Below, in pieces: positions 6,638-16,203 of a stretch of 64,000 nucleotides of DNA. Under the pieces are notes generated by a model that saw only the letters and a program-made list of their open reading frames with translations, searched no databases and had not been told where the DNA came from. The stretch is from Nonomuraea sp. SYSU D8015. Its GTDB lineage: Bacteria > Actinomycetota > Actinomycetes > Streptosporangiales > Streptosporangiaceae. The stretch is taken from assembly GCF_008065375.1 (NCBI RefSeq), contig NZ_VJYI01000016.1, positions 186,001 to 250,000 of the forward strand. Reading direction: 5' to 3'. A program made the position numbers and the translations under genes. Within the stretch, counting starts at the first letter, position 1. Each line of letters begins with the position of its first letter.

Positions 6638-9600
6638 CGCGGTCCTCCGCCTCCAGCGCGACGGCCGTCACCAGGCCGCCGGACAGGTGCGTGACGACGG
6701 AGATCCGGCCCGACCTGAACAGCACCATCGCGCCGTCCGTCCCGGCGAAGGTGAGGGGTGCGCCCGGCCGGCCGGCGCACTTGCGTACGGCTTCGCGAGC
6801 CGCCCAGACCCGCGCCGCGCCGTCGTCGCCGAGCAGGGCGCGCAGTTCCTCGTCCTCCGGCCCCAGCGGCTCGAACTGCGCGGCGGGCCCCAGGCGGACC
6901 AGGTCCACGCCGACGGGCACCGTGGCCGTGGCCGCGATCGTGAGGTCCTCCTCGTGGCTCACGGAGATCCGCCGCCCGCCGGAGACCTCGGGACGGCCGT
7001 CCCCCCGCCCCCGGATCACCGTGTCCGGTCCGAACAGGCGGGCCGCCGCTCTCGCCCGGCGCTGCACCCTGCCGCCGCCCGACTCCACGGTCAGCTCCAG
7101 GCCGGTGTCCGCCAGCCGTTCGCGGCAGTACCGCTGGAGGTGGGGCGCGATGAGCGCGGGCGGGATCAGGGCCGGTCCGGCCTCCAGCACCCGCAGACGC
7201 AGCCCCTCCCACCGCTCCAGGACGCGGCCGGAGGCGTCGGCGACCTCGAAGTCGAAGACGTAGGTCGTGCCGTCGCTGTGCCGCTCGCGGGCGTGCAGCA
7301 CGGCGTCGGCGCTCTCGGTCGCCATGATCGTGATCCGCTCCACGCCCACGGGCAGGAGCCGCGCCCGGGGGAGGCAGGCCTGGATCGCGTGGACGGCCGC
7401 GTCCCTGCGGCCGGGGTCGCCCAGCGCCAGGCCGCGGGGCAGGTGACCGGCGAACCAGCGCGCGCCGGCGTCGGCGGCGAGCTCGGCGGCGCAGGCGTAG
7501 CCCGTCAGCATGAGGTAGCCGCGCACCCTGCGGAAGCGTCCGCTCTGGAAGAGCAGGCCGCCGTAGAGCTGCTCGCCGGGGTCGAGCGAGATCGGCTCGC
7601 CGGTCAGGGTGAGGGGCGGCATCAGACGTTCCGAGCCCGCGCCGTTCTTGGCCACGCACGTGGCGGTGAAGTGGTCCACCACGAAGCCGGTCGCCGAGCT
7701 GCGCAACGCCACCCGGATCGCGCCGTCCTCGTCCACCAGGGCGGCCACCCGCACCGTGACCTCCTCGGCGGCCGGGACGGCGATGGGCTGGGCGAAGCGC
7801 ACGTCGGTGAAGACAGGCGGCTGGTCCAGGCCCGCGACCGCGGCGGCCGCCTGCGCCATGGCCTCCAACCCCAGCACGGCCGGGAGCAGCCGGTCGCCGC
7901 CGAAGACATGGTCGTCCAGGTAGAGATCGGTGGCCGTGCTCACGTTCACGTCGGCGACCAGCTCCACGCCCGGCACGAAGCGGCGGGGGTGTTCCAGGAA
8001 CCGGGTCATCGGCAGCTCGGCGGGCTCCCTCCTGACGGTCGGGGCTTCGCCGTACCGGCCGGTCACCACCACCTGGTTCGCCCCGACCGGCGCGGAGACC
8101 AGCCGGGTGAGGACATCCAGACCGGTGTCCACGGGAATGGGATCGATGCCCCGGCGCGCCAGTGCGTCCAGCACGCCGAGCCGCTCTCCCATGCCGGCCC
8201 CGGCCCACACCGACCACTCGATCGCCAGGCTGCGGCAGTCGTCGCCGGACATGTCCGCGACGAGTGCTCCCAGCCAGTCGTTGGCCAGGGCGTAGTGCGC
8301 CTCTCCCGCCAGGCCCGTGCGGGCGATGAGCGAGCTGAACGCCACGAAGAGCCGCAGGCGGTCGCGGTCGACGGCGGCGAGCAGGTTGCGCGCCCCGCGT
8401 ACTTTGGGGGCGAACGTCCGCTCCAGCAGTGCCGCGTCCAGCTGCGCCAGCGGCGTCGGCTCATTGTCGGCGGCGCAGTGCAGGATGCCGGTGACCGGGC
8501 CCAGTTCGGCCTCGGCCCGGCGGCAGGCCTCGGCGACCGCGTCGGCGTCGGTGACGTCCGCCCGGTAGTAGCGGTGCTCGATGCCGTCGAGGCGGTCCAG
8601 GCCGGACCGCAGGCCGGGGTCCTCCGCCGGATCCGACCGGCCGAGGAGGGCGAGCCTCGCACCGGTCCGCCGCGCCAGATGCCTGGCGCACTCCAGCCCG
8701 ATGCCCCTGCCTCCGCCGCTGACGAGCAGCACGTCCTGCGGGCCGAGGTGGCCGGGCCGGCCCTGGGGGAGTGGCTGGAGGCGCAGGACCGGCACCGTCC
8801 TGCGGCCTTGCGCGTCGTAGCGGGCCTCGACGTAGCCGCTGGTGGCTGAGGCCAGTTCGGCCCGGATCCAGGCGGCCGCGTCAGGGGTGTCGGGGACGGT
8901 GATGACGGTCGTCGGGATGCCGGTCTCCAGGTGCGCGCTGCGGGCGAAACCCGCGCCTGCCTCGGCGTGCTGGACCACGACGAGGCGTGGCGCGCCGGGG
9001 AGCGCGGCCGCGGCCTGGGCGAACAGGTCGAAGGGGGGCTCCGCGGCCTCGGGAAGGCACAGGACCAGCGCCTCGGGCAGGTCCGCCAGAGCCGTGGCGA
9101 GGGGGTGACCGGGCGGGGCGAGGACCCGCGCGTGTCCCGCCGGCGTGACCGCGCCCGGGGAGTTCAGCGGCTCCTCGACGTGCTCCACCGTGAAGACCCG
9201 GACCCACGAGTCCACGCCCGCGACGGGGTCCGCGGCGTCCTGTTCGGCCTCCCCGGCGGCCAGCGCCTCGGCGACCTCGGCGATCGAGGCCCCGGCGAAC
9301 TCGGTCAGGTGAACCGGCACCGGTAGCCCCAGCCGCCGGGCCGCCTCGGCGATCAGCTGGGCCACGGTGATGGAGTTCAGATGCAGGTCGGCCGACAGGC
9401 GGCTGGCCGGCGTGACGGCCTCCAGCGGCAGCTCCACCCGCTCGGCGACCAGCCTGCGCACCACCTCCGCCGGATCGTCGCCGTCCGCCTGCGCGGGGAC
9501 CGGCTCCACCCGGACGGGCTCGGCACGCGGCACCGACGCCTCCGGCGCGCGCTCGCACGGGTTGGCCAGGAAGGACGGCGCGTAGGACAGGTCGATCGGC

Positions 9601-12182
9601 CGGATGAGGCGACCGGCGAACAGCGCCTGCAGCTTCAGGTCCTGCCCGAGCACCCAGGCCGCGGCCGCCGCTTGGAGCAGCCCCGCCAGGGTACGGCCCG
9701 CGGCCCCGACGGCGAACGAGGTCCGGCCCATGGCCGCGGCCAGCCCTGTCAGCACGCTGTCCGGTCCGGCCTCGACCCAGCAGGCGATGCCGTCGGCGGC
9801 GCCGATGGCATCGGTGAAGCGGACCGGGGCGGTGATCTGCCGGGTGAGGTGGGCACGCAGGTCGGTGGCCGGATCCACCGGGCCGCCGGTCACCGTGGAC
9901 AGGACGAGCCCTGCCGGCCGGGCGAAGCCCACCTTGTCCAGGTGGCGCGCGAATTCCGCGGCGGCGGGCTCGATGAGCGGAGAGTGGAAGGCGTGGGAGA
10001 CCGGCAGGCGGGTCGCGCCCAGCTCGCGCACCGCGCGGTCGACGCCCTCCCGCGAGCCGGAGATGACGGTGGCCGACGGGCCGTTCAGGCACGCGATCAC
10101 CGTGCCGGGCGGCAGCCGGTCCGCCACGTCCTCGGGGCCGCCGGCCACACTGGCCATCGCGCCGTGCTCCCCCGGGATCGCCGCCATCGCCTCGCCTCTC
10201 GCCCGCACCAGGGCCAGCAGGTCCTCCCGGCCGAGCGCGCCCGCCCAATGAAGCGCGGTCAGCTCGCCAAGGCTGTGCCCGAGCGCCACGTCCGCGACGA
10301 CTCCCAGGTCGCCGAGGGCGAGGAGGGCCGCGATCGAGGCCGTGGTGATCCGCGGCTGCGCCGTACGCGTGTCGGTGTCCGCGGCCTCGCCCACCAGCCC
10401 GGCCTCGGCGTACAGCTCCGCCACGGAAGGGAAGCGGCGGGCCAGCGCGCCGCCGGACGCCGGCGCGCGTGATGCCTGGCCGGAGCAGAGCAACCCGATT
10501 CCCCGGGGCCCGGGCCCGCTGGTGAAGGCACGCGGGCCGAGCAGGCGCTCACCCCTGTCCAGCGCGGCCAGCGCCTCGGCCAGCCCGGCGCCGAGGTCCT
10601 CCGGCGTCGCCGCCACGACGGCCGCGCGGTGCGCGCCCTCGCCGCAGGTGCCCGCCAGGTGAGCGGCGAGGTCGGCGACCTGGGCGCGGGAGAGCAGCGG
10701 GGCCACGCGTGCGGCGGCCGACAGGCGTTCGCGCAGGTCCTTCGCGGTGGGTGCGGCGAAGACCAGCAGCTCGCGGTCCTGGCTGGTACGGCCCAGGGAA
10801 CGCGTACGGCCGTCCAGGCCGCGCCGCCGGTGCGATGCCAGGCCCTCCAGCACCACGTGGGTGTTGATGCCGCCGAAGCCCATGGCGCTGACCGCGGCGC
10901 GCAGCGGGCGATCGGCGGGCCACGGCTCCGGCTCGGCCAGCACACGCAGAGGCCGGTCGCCGGTCAGCAGCTCGTGCGGCTCCTCGCAGGCGATGGCGGG
11001 CGGCAGCGTCTGACTGTGGACGGCCATCACGGCCTTGATCAGACCGGCGGCGCCGGCGGCCGCCTTGGTGTGGCCGATCGCCGCCTTGACCGAGCTGATC
11101 GCGGCGCTCCCGCCCGTCCCGACGACCTGCGACAGGGCGGTCAGTTCGGTGAGGTCGCCGATCGGTGTCCCGGTGCCGTGCGCCTCGAACAACGCCACGG
11201 TGTCGGCGCCGAAGCCGGCGCGCCGGTAGGCACGCTCGAGGGCGCGCCGTTGCCCCGCCACCTCGGGGCGCGTGATGCCGCCTGTGCCGTCGGAGGACAC
11301 GCCCCAGCCGCGCAGCACCGCGTACGGCCGCAGGCCCCAGGTCACCGCGTTCTCCAGGCGGGTCAGCACCAGCATCCCGCAGCCCTCACCAGGCCAGAAG
11401 CCCTGGGCCCGCCGGTCGAAGACGCGCATCTCGGTGGTGGCCAGCGCGCCTGCCCGGGCGAAGCCGACCAGCTCGAACGGGTCCAGGCTGAGGTCGACGC
11501 CGCCCGCGACCACGAGTTGCGCGTCCCGGGACTCCAGGGCCTGGCAACCATGGATGACCGCCAGCAGCGAGGCGGCGCAGGCGCCGTCCAGGGTGTAGCC
11601 GCCGCCGCCGAACCCGAAGTGGCCGCAGATGCGCCCCGCGATGGTGTTCGACAACCCGCCCGCGAGGGAGTCGCCGTCGGGCTCGGGGAAGGGCGCGCGG
11701 AAGCGCCGTCCGAACTCGGCGAGGGTCTCCTGGTCACCGATCAGGCCCGAGGCCACGCGGTGCACGTACGGCCAGCGGGTCCTGAGCACGTGCGCCCTGG
11801 TGAACTCGCCCGTCAGCGTGTTGCCCACGTACACGGCCGTCTCCTCCGCCACCGGCCCCCCGTCGCCGAGGCCCGCGTCGGCCAGCGCCCGGGCGGCCAT
11901 GTCCAGGGCGAGCCAGTGCGTCAGGTCGGTGGCGCGGTAGGTCGGGCCCGACACGCCGTAGGCGATCCGGTCGAAGGCGTAGCCCTCCAGCACGGCGGCC
12001 TGGGTGAGGGCGATGCGGTCGGGGTCGACGCCCTCGGCGTCGTAGTAGTCCTCCAGCCGCAGGCGTTCCGGCGGTATGCGGCGGAAGGCCCGCCGTCCCG
12101 CCAGCGCGTTCTCCCACAATTCGCGTGGGGTGGCGGCGCCGGCGTAGACGCATGCCATGCCCACGATGGCTATGTCCGTCAT
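6630..12182 (-). CDS. pksE: iterative enediyne polyketide synthase (PKSE)
   Basis: This 1,850-residue multidomain synthase builds the linear polyene precursor of an enediyne core from malonyl units. Domains in order: ketosynthase (about 1-440) with active-site Cys202 in TLDGACAASL and His motifs in EAHGTGTPIGD and IGHTKAAAG; acyltransferase (about 520-840) with Ser637 in GHSLGE; acyl carrier protein with Ser937 in DLHLNSITVAQ, a PKSE-specific motif; ketoreductase with GGGRGIG near 1155 and Tyr1297 in EAHYALAND; dehydratase with His1425 in LDDHVFGGDRLLP; and a C-terminal 4'-phosphopantetheinyl transferase with Asp1760 in VGVDLVRLG and WAAREAVRKC. There is no methyltransferase or enoylreductase domain. 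The ATG at 12182 forms an ATGA overlap with the E5 stop. Size is slightly below the roughly 1,900 residues of known PKSEs. Whether the product is a 9- or 10-membered enediyne is not resolvable here. Confidence 0.96.
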   Translation of the reverse strand: MTDIAIVGMACVYAGAATPRELWENALAGRRAFRRIPPERLRLEDYYDAEGVDPDRIALTQAAVLEGYAFDRIAYGVSGPTYRATDLTHWLALDMAARALADAGLGDGGPVAEETAVYVGNTLTGEFTRAHVLRTRWPYVHRVASGLIGDQETLAEFGRRFRAPFPEPDGDSLAGGLSNTIAGRICGHFGFGGGGYTLDGACAASLLAVIHGCQALESRDAQLVVAGGVDLSLDPFELVGFARAGALATTEMRVFDRRAQGFWPGEGCGMLVLTRLENAVTWGLRPYAVLRGWGVSSDGTGGITRPEVAGQRRALERAYRRAGFGADTVALFEAHGTGTPIGDLTELTALSQVVGTGGSAAISSVKAAIGHTKAAAGAAGLIKAVMAVHSQTLPPAIACEEPHELLTGDRPLRVLAEPEPWPADRPLRAAVSAMGFGGINTHVVLEGLASHRRRGLDGRTRSLGRTSQDRELLVFAAPTAKDLRERLSAAARVAPLLSRAQVADLAAHLAGTCGEGAHRAAVVAATPEDLGAGLAEALAALDRGERLLGPRAFTSGPGPRGIGLLCSGQASRAPASGGALARRFPSVAELYAEAGLVGEAADTDTRTAQPRITTASIAALLALGDLGVVADVALGHSLGELTALHWAGALGREDLLALVRARGEAMAAIPGEHGAMASVAGGPEDVADRLPPGTVIACLNGPSATVISGSREGVDRAVRELGATRLPVSHAFHSPLIEPAAAEFARHLDKVGFARPAGLVLSTVTGGPVDPATDLRAHLTRQITAPVRFTDAIGAADGIACWVEAGPDSVLTGLAAAMGRTSFAVGAAGRTLAGLLQAAAAAWVLGQDLKLQALFAGRLIRPIDLSYAPSFLANPCERAPEASVPRAEPVRVEPVPAQADGDDPAEVVRRLVAERVELPLEAVTPASRLSADLHLNSITVAQLIAEAARRLGLPVPVHLTEFAGASIAEVAEALAAGEAEQDAADPVAGVDSWVRVFTVEHVEEPLNSPGAVTPAGHARVLAPPGHPLATALADLPEALVLCLPEAAEPPFDLFAQAAAALPGAPRLVVVQHAEAGAGFARSAHLETGIPTTVITVPDTPDAAAWIRAELASATSGYVEARYDAQGRRTVPVLRLQPLPQGRPGHLGPQDVLLVSGGGRGIGLECARHLARRTGARLALLGRSDPAEDPGLRSGLDRLDGIEHRYYRADVTDADAVAEACRRAEAELGPVTGILHCAADNEPTPLAQLDAALLERTFAPKVRGARNLLAAVDRDRLRLFVAFSSLIARTGLAGEAHYALANDWLGALVADMSGDDCRSLAIEWSVWAGAGMGERLGVLDALARRGIDPIPVDTGLDVLTRLVSAPVGANQVVVTGRYGEAPTVRREPAELPMTRFLEHPRRFVPGVELVADVNVSTATDLYLDDHVFGGDRLLPAVLGLEAMAQAAAAVAGLDQPPVFTDVRFAQPIAVPAAEEVTVRVAALVDEDGAIRVALRSSATGFVVDHFTATCVAKNGAGSERLMPPLTLTGEPISLDPGEQLYGGLLFQSGRFRRVRGYLMLTGYACAAELAADAGARWFAGHLPRGLALGDPGRRDAAVHAIQACLPRARLLPVGVERITIMATESADAVLHARERHSDGTTYVFDFEVADASGRVLERWEGLRLRVLEAGPALIPPALIAPHLQRYCRERLADTGLELTVESGGGRVQRRARAAARLFGPDTVIRGRGDGRPEVSGGRRISVSHEEDLTIAATATVPVGVDLVRLGPAAQFEPLGPEDEELRALLGDDGAARVWAAREAVRKCAGRPGAPLTFAGTDGAMVLFRSGRISVVTHLSGGLVTAVALEAEDRDA

Positions 12183-13147
12183 GCCGTGGCACCCCGCTGA
12201 GAGCAGCCGAACAGGTACAAGCCGCGCACCGCGCACACGATGGTCAGCGCGAAGAACATCCCGAAGGCTACGTGCAGGCTGGTCAGCAGGCCGTAGAGCG
12301 CTGCCGCCCCCGCGCCGAAGAACACCTGGTTGAGCGGCTTCACCGGCGTCGTCGCCGGGTCGGTGATCATGTAGTTGGTGAAGAGGACGAAAGCCAGGCC
12401 GGTCATCGGGAGCAGCACGCTCGCCGGCGGCGCGTCGAAGAGCGCCACCCGCACCAGGCCCTGGGCCGCGAAGCCGCCCACCCACGCCGCGATCAGCGGC
12501 ATGCGCTTGGTGAGCTTGGCGTTGAGCAGCGTCCCGGTGGTGATGATGATCGCGGGGAGCAGCCAGTCCCACAGGCCGGTGACGTTCTCGGTGAAGTGGT
12601 ACGGCGGTGCGATCCCCACCCAGGTGAAGCAGAGCAGCGTGACGGTGATCCCGAAGTTGGAGGGGTTCATGACGTGGCGGTCGCCACGGCCCATGCGCAC
12701 GCGCAGGAGAGTCTTGCCGCCCAGCGCCACGACCACGCCGAAGACCACCGGCCACACCTGACCGCCGGAGTAGAGCAGCATGCTGACGGCCAGGGCGGTG
12801 ATGTGGGCGGGGAGCAGGAAGTCCACCAGCCCGCGGACCCCGGCGCCCAGGAAGCGGGGCGGGCGGCGGCGCATGCGGGCGTCGAGGTACTCCAGGCCCA
12901 GGTCCATCGCGTAGGCGGTGGCCAGTGCCGCGATGGGGCAGATGAGGGCGGGCTCGAAGCCGAGGATGGCATACCCGGCGATGTTGAGCACCGTGATGGC
13001 CAGGGCGAAGCGACGCAGGGCTGTGATGCGCACGTCCTTCGCGGCGGCCGCGGCCGGGGCCGTCGGCGTGGCACCGGGCGCGCTGGTGACGTCCCCTTGC
13101 GGCAGGCCGGGGACTTCGGCTGGCTGGGGGCGGGTCGTCGTCATCAC
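12179..13147 (-). CDS. unbU: enediyne E5 / UnbU-like integral membrane protein
   Basis: This 322-residue polytopic membrane protein has about eight to ten hydrophobic helices from residue 40 onward (for example AITVLNIAGYAILGF and LLPAHITALAVSMLLY) after a Pro/Ala-rich cytosolic N terminus. MNPSNFGI and YMITDPATTP resemble the conserved loops of RnfD/NqrB-type redox membrane subunits, a known relationship of UnbU proteins. Its biochemical role in enediyne assembly is unsettled, but its position between E4 and the PKSE is invariant in the cassette. It overlaps both neighbours by 4 nt. Confidence 0.92.
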   Translation of the reverse strand: MMTTTRPQPAEVPGLPQGDVTSAPGATPTAPAAAAAKDVRITALRRFALAITVLNIAGYAILGFEPALICPIAALATAYAMDLGLEYLDARMRRRPPRFLGAGVRGLVDFLLPAHITALAVSMLLYSGGQVWPVVFGVVVALGGKTLLRVRMGRGDRHVMNPSNFGITVTLLCFTWVGIAPPYHFTENVTGLWDWLLPAIIITTGTLLNAKLTKRMPLIAAWVGGFAAQGLVRVALFDAPPASVLLPMTGLAFVLFTNYMITDPATTPVKPLNQVFFGAGAAALYGLLTSLHVAFGMFFALTIVCAVRGLYLFGCSQRGATA

Positions 13148-15057
13148 GAGCTCCTCATGCCGGTGGGGGACGGGACCGCGCGATCGGTCAGCAGGACCGC
13201 GGTGCGGCCCGGGGTCAGGGTCAGCGACTGGCGGTGGGGCCGACCGTTCTCGTCACGCCAGCCGATCTCCACGGCCAGCGGTCCCGGATCGGGGCCCAGG
13301 CCGAAGGAGACCTCCGGGCTGCGCTTGCCGGAGTGGCCGCTGCCGCCGTCCGACTGCGCCACGTGCCGGGCGCCCCGCTGGTCCCGCACGGTCACCGTGG
13401 CTCCGATCAGCGGCGTCGTGCCGTGCTCGGCCGGACGGGCCAGGCTCAGGGTCAGCGAGGCGTTGCTCCGGGCCGTGGGCGAGTCGTTGCGGTAGAAGAC
13501 CGGAGCCGCCCACTGGTTGGCGACCGCGACGTCCAGGTCGCCGTCGCCATCCGCGTCGCCCAGGGCGATGCCGCGGCTGATCGTGCTCTCGCCCATGCCG
13601 ACCAGGCCGGAGATCTCGGAGTAGCGGGCGCCCTCGCCGGTCTTGGCGAAGAACTTGACGCCGCCGTCGCCGGCCAGGTCGGTTCCCGGGCCCAGGAGCG
13701 GCCATCGGTCCGGGTCGGCGAGCACCTCGTCGTTCATCAGCGCGAGTTCCTGGACCTCGGGCCAGCGGTTGACCGCGCCGCGGACGAACCCGGTGGCCTG
13801 CAGCACCTCGACGATCCCGTCGTTGTCGAGGTCGGCCATCCTGGCGTCCCAGCCCCAGCCCGTGCGGCTCAGGCCGTACTCCTCGCTGCGGTCGGTGAAC
13901 GGCGCCTGCCCACGGGCCAGGCCCTGCGCCTGCCCGGTGTTCACCCAGACGAAGTTGCTCTCCTGCAGGGCGAACTCCTCGGTGATGTTGCTCACCACGA
14001 TGTCGAGGTGACCGTCGCGGTTGATGTCGCCGAAGTCGGTCGCCATGCCCTTGAAGGAGTCGTGCCCGAACCGCTTGGAGCCGGGCGTGGTCAGCGTACG
14101 CGCCCCCTCGGCCAGGGCGAAGGCAGGCGCCCCCGGCTTGGAGCGGTTGTGCAGCAGCCGGTCGGGACCCATGTCGTTGGCCATGTAGATCTCCGGCAGC
14201 AGGTCGCCGTCGAGATCCTGCGCGCCGAGCGCCAGCGTCCAGCCGTCGGACATCTCCCAGGTGAACGCCTTGCTGGCGTCCTTGAACAGGCTCGTGTCGC
14301 CTGTCCCGAGGAACAGCCGGTTGCGACCGGCGTTGAAGGCACGTGACCAGGAGTGGTTCATCCACACGGGGCCCTGTCCCGCGGCGTCCAGCACCGCCGT
14401 GTCGTCAGGGAAGTAGTTGCCGATGATCAGGTCCAGGCGGCCGTCGCCGTCCACGTCGGCCGTGGAGGCCGCGTTGGTGTTCCAGCGCTCGGTGCTGCCG
14501 GGCACCAGATCCGTGGCGCGGTACGTGCCCGGCGACGGGGTGCGGCCGGTGGCGAGGTGCAGCGTGGGCGTGCGGCCCCAGTAGTACACCAGCAGGTCCA
14601 TGCGGCCGTCCGCGTTGGCGTCGAGCGGCAGGCACCCCATGGGCGCCATGGCGGCGTCGTACCGCAGCGACCCCACGTCCAGGGCGAAGGGCTGATATCT
14701 GGCCGGGCCGACCGGAGCGGGCGCCACGACGGCCCTGTCCACGCGCGGGTCCACATAGCACAGGTCGTTGGCCAGCCCGTCGCCGTCCAGGTCGGTCATC
14801 GCGATCCCCGCGCCGACCGACGACATCCACGCCTGGATCCGCCGGTAGTCGGGGTGCACCTGCCTGATGGTCTGTTGCGGCAGGCCCTGCGGCATGGCGA
14901 TGGGCAGGGCGGCGAAGCGGTACCGCTCTCCGAGCCGCTGCCGCTCCTCCGCGCCCGCCTCGGGCAGCCGGGTGACGAGGAAGGCGGCGACCACCAGGAG
15001 AAGTGCTAAGCCGCGTGCGACATACGGGCGGACACGCTCCATGCGGTCAGGCGACAT
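13144..15057 (-). CDS. unbV: enediyne E4 / UnbV-like FG-GAP repeat protein
   Basis: This 637-residue protein has an N-terminal membrane anchor or uncleaved signal (GLALLLVVAAFLVTRL, residues about 15-31) and an extracytoplasmic beta-propeller. Repeated Ca-binding-like DxDxDG blades are visible (DLDGDGLANDL, DANADGRMDLL, DVDGDGRLDLI, DLDGDLLPEI, DINRDGHLDIV, DLDNDGIVEV, DADGDGDLDVA). The C-terminal ~100 residues form the ASPIC/UnbV domain (GATVTVRDQRG, and the YVDP/GWRDENG region). It is a member of the conserved enediyne cassette with unknown reaction. It overlaps E5 by 4 nt and E3 by 11 nt. Confidence 0.93.
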   Translation of the reverse strand: MSPDRMERVRPYVARGLALLLVVAAFLVTRLPEAGAEERQRLGERYRFAALPIAMPQGLPQQTIRQVHPDYRRIQAWMSSVGAGIAMTDLDGDGLANDLCYVDPRVDRAVVAPAPVGPARYQPFALDVGSLRYDAAMAPMGCLPLDANADGRMDLLVYYWGRTPTLHLATGRTPSPGTYRATDLVPGSTERWNTNAASTADVDGDGRLDLIIGNYFPDDTAVLDAAGQGPVWMNHSWSRAFNAGRNRLFLGTGDTSLFKDASKAFTWEMSDGWTLALGAQDLDGDLLPEIYMANDMGPDRLLHNRSKPGAPAFALAEGARTLTTPGSKRFGHDSFKGMATDFGDINRDGHLDIVVSNITEEFALQESNFVWVNTGQAQGLARGQAPFTDRSEEYGLSRTGWGWDARMADLDNDGIVEVLQATGFVRGAVNRWPEVQELALMNDEVLADPDRWPLLGPGTDLAGDGGVKFFAKTGEGARYSEISGLVGMGESTISRGIALGDADGDGDLDVAVANQWAAPVFYRNDSPTARSNASLTLSLARPAEHGTTPLIGATVTVRDQRGARHVAQSDGGSGHSGKRSPEVSFGLGPDPGPLAVEIGWRDENGRPHRQSLTLTPGRTAVLLTDRAVPSPTGMRSS

Positions 15058-16048
15058 GACTGCTCCCTGTGGTCGTGAGTTCTCGTGCCACCCGCCGCCG
15101 CCATTCCTCGTAGGCCGGCACCGGGCCCGTGTGGCCTGCCAGCCCCGCCAGCACCCGGTCGGTCACCGCCGCCGCCTCGGCGCTGCCGACACCGGCCAGC
15201 GCCAGCGTGGCCGCCTCGGTGTGCGCCGGCGGCACGCCCAGGCGGATCCGCGCCTTGGCGGCGAACGCCGCGCCTTGGGCCAGGGCGGGCGCGTGGGCTC
15301 CCGCCAGCCGGGGGAGGCGGGTGACGTGGTCCTGCGGGCCTCCGGCGTACGTCGCGGCGAGCCCCACGCCGCTCCACACGTCGCCGTGGAACTCGGGACG
15401 GTAGCGGCGTACCTCGCCGGCGACGAGGTCGGCGTCGCCGCAGCAGAAGAACCAGAGCGCTCTTCCGGCCCCCTGCGCGGTGGCGTGCGCCACGTAACCG
15501 GGCAGTGGTGCGCGGACCGGCTCTCGGGGGTGGAAGAACACCTGGTGGAAGCCGTAGCCGTCCCAGGCGAGCCAGCCGAGCAGGGGGTCCAGGCGGCACA
15601 ACAGCGGGCGCCAGCGCCATCGGGGCAGCCGGGCCAGTGCCCACCCGACGCCCACGTTGACCGTGTAGACGCTCCGGGCGGCGGGCCCCTCCCGGAAACG
15701 CGCCAGGCGGTCGCCGGGGATGGGCGACAGGGCGTCCAGGAGGGACAGGGCCATGGCCGCGCCTTCGAAGACGAAGCCGATGCCGTCGGCACGTCCGCCG
15801 CCGCCGTGATCGGTGTCCGCGCCCCGCGCGAGTGAGGCCCTGGCGCGGCCCTCGGTCGCATCGATGACCCGCCCGACGTGCTCGGGCTCGCCGATGTCCA
15901 ACGCGAGCTGGTATCCCCGGACGAAGGCCGCGCCCGCGGCCTCCAACCGCGACCGGGTCTCATGATCACCAAGGTGGAACCCGCGGACGCTGAAGCTCAC
16001 CTCTCGTGGCGAGATGCCCAGCATCCGGCGTCGAACCTTTCGAAGCAT
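15047..16048 (-). CDS. E3: enediyne E3 / DUF1702 protein
   Basis: This 333-residue protein belongs to DUF1702, one of the five families in the enediyne PKS cassette. Recognisable features are the N-terminal MLGISPREVSFSVRGF, the Trp/Phe-rich middle (LLGWLAWDGYGFHQVFFHP), the paired Cys of LWFFCCGDAD, and the C-terminal Ala-rich helices. It is the promoter-proximal gene of the long minus-strand operon, with the divergent intergenic region 16049-16203 upstream. The ATG at 16048 has a GGGGGCGG Shine-Dalgarno-like stretch. The function of the family in core maturation is not established. Confidence 0.9.
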   Translation of the reverse strand: MLRKVRRRMLGISPREVSFSVRGFHLGDHETRSRLEAAGAAFVRGYQLALDIGEPEHVGRVIDATEGRARASLARGADTDHGGGGRADGIGFVFEGAAMALSLLDALSPIPGDRLARFREGPAARSVYTVNVGVGWALARLPRWRWRPLLCRLDPLLGWLAWDGYGFHQVFFHPREPVRAPLPGYVAHATAQGAGRALWFFCCGDADLVAGEVRRYRPEFHGDVWSGVGLAATYAGGPQDHVTRLPRLAGAHAPALAQGAAFAAKARIRLGVPPAHTEAATLALAGVGSAEAAAVTDRVLAGLAGHTGPVPAYEEWRRRVARELTTTGSSHVA

Positions 16049-16203
16049 GGCCGCCCCCGTGCATCGACGTTTCGCGCAAGAGCGAGCCTAGAAGCGGGGG
16101 GCGGATGCTGAAATGAGACCTTGGGCCCGGTGATGGGTCCAACTTAGGTGGATAAATGCGGTTAATCCTCCCTCTCGGTGTTTGGCCGGTTTAAGACGGA
16201 ACG
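16049..16203. promoter_or_regulatory. divergent promoter/operator region of the enediyne cluster
   Basis: This 155-bp region feeds the E3-to-methyltransferase operon (minus) and the FAD gene (plus). Two dyads stand out: TTGGGCCC (16121-16128) with GGGTCCAA (16135-16142), one mismatch; and GGAT (16150-16153) with ATCC (16165-16168) within a GGATAA...TTAATCC near-palindrome. They are plausible binding sites for the cluster's LuxR regulators (inference). No strong -35/-10 pair is certain. Confidence 0.5.

Noticed and set aside
6630-12755. A PKSE reading frame extending about 190 codons upstream of 12182
   Set aside because: The extension lies wholly inside the E5 membrane-protein gene in another frame; the ATGA overlap at 12182-12179 and the KS N terminus MTDIAIVGMAC give the real start.
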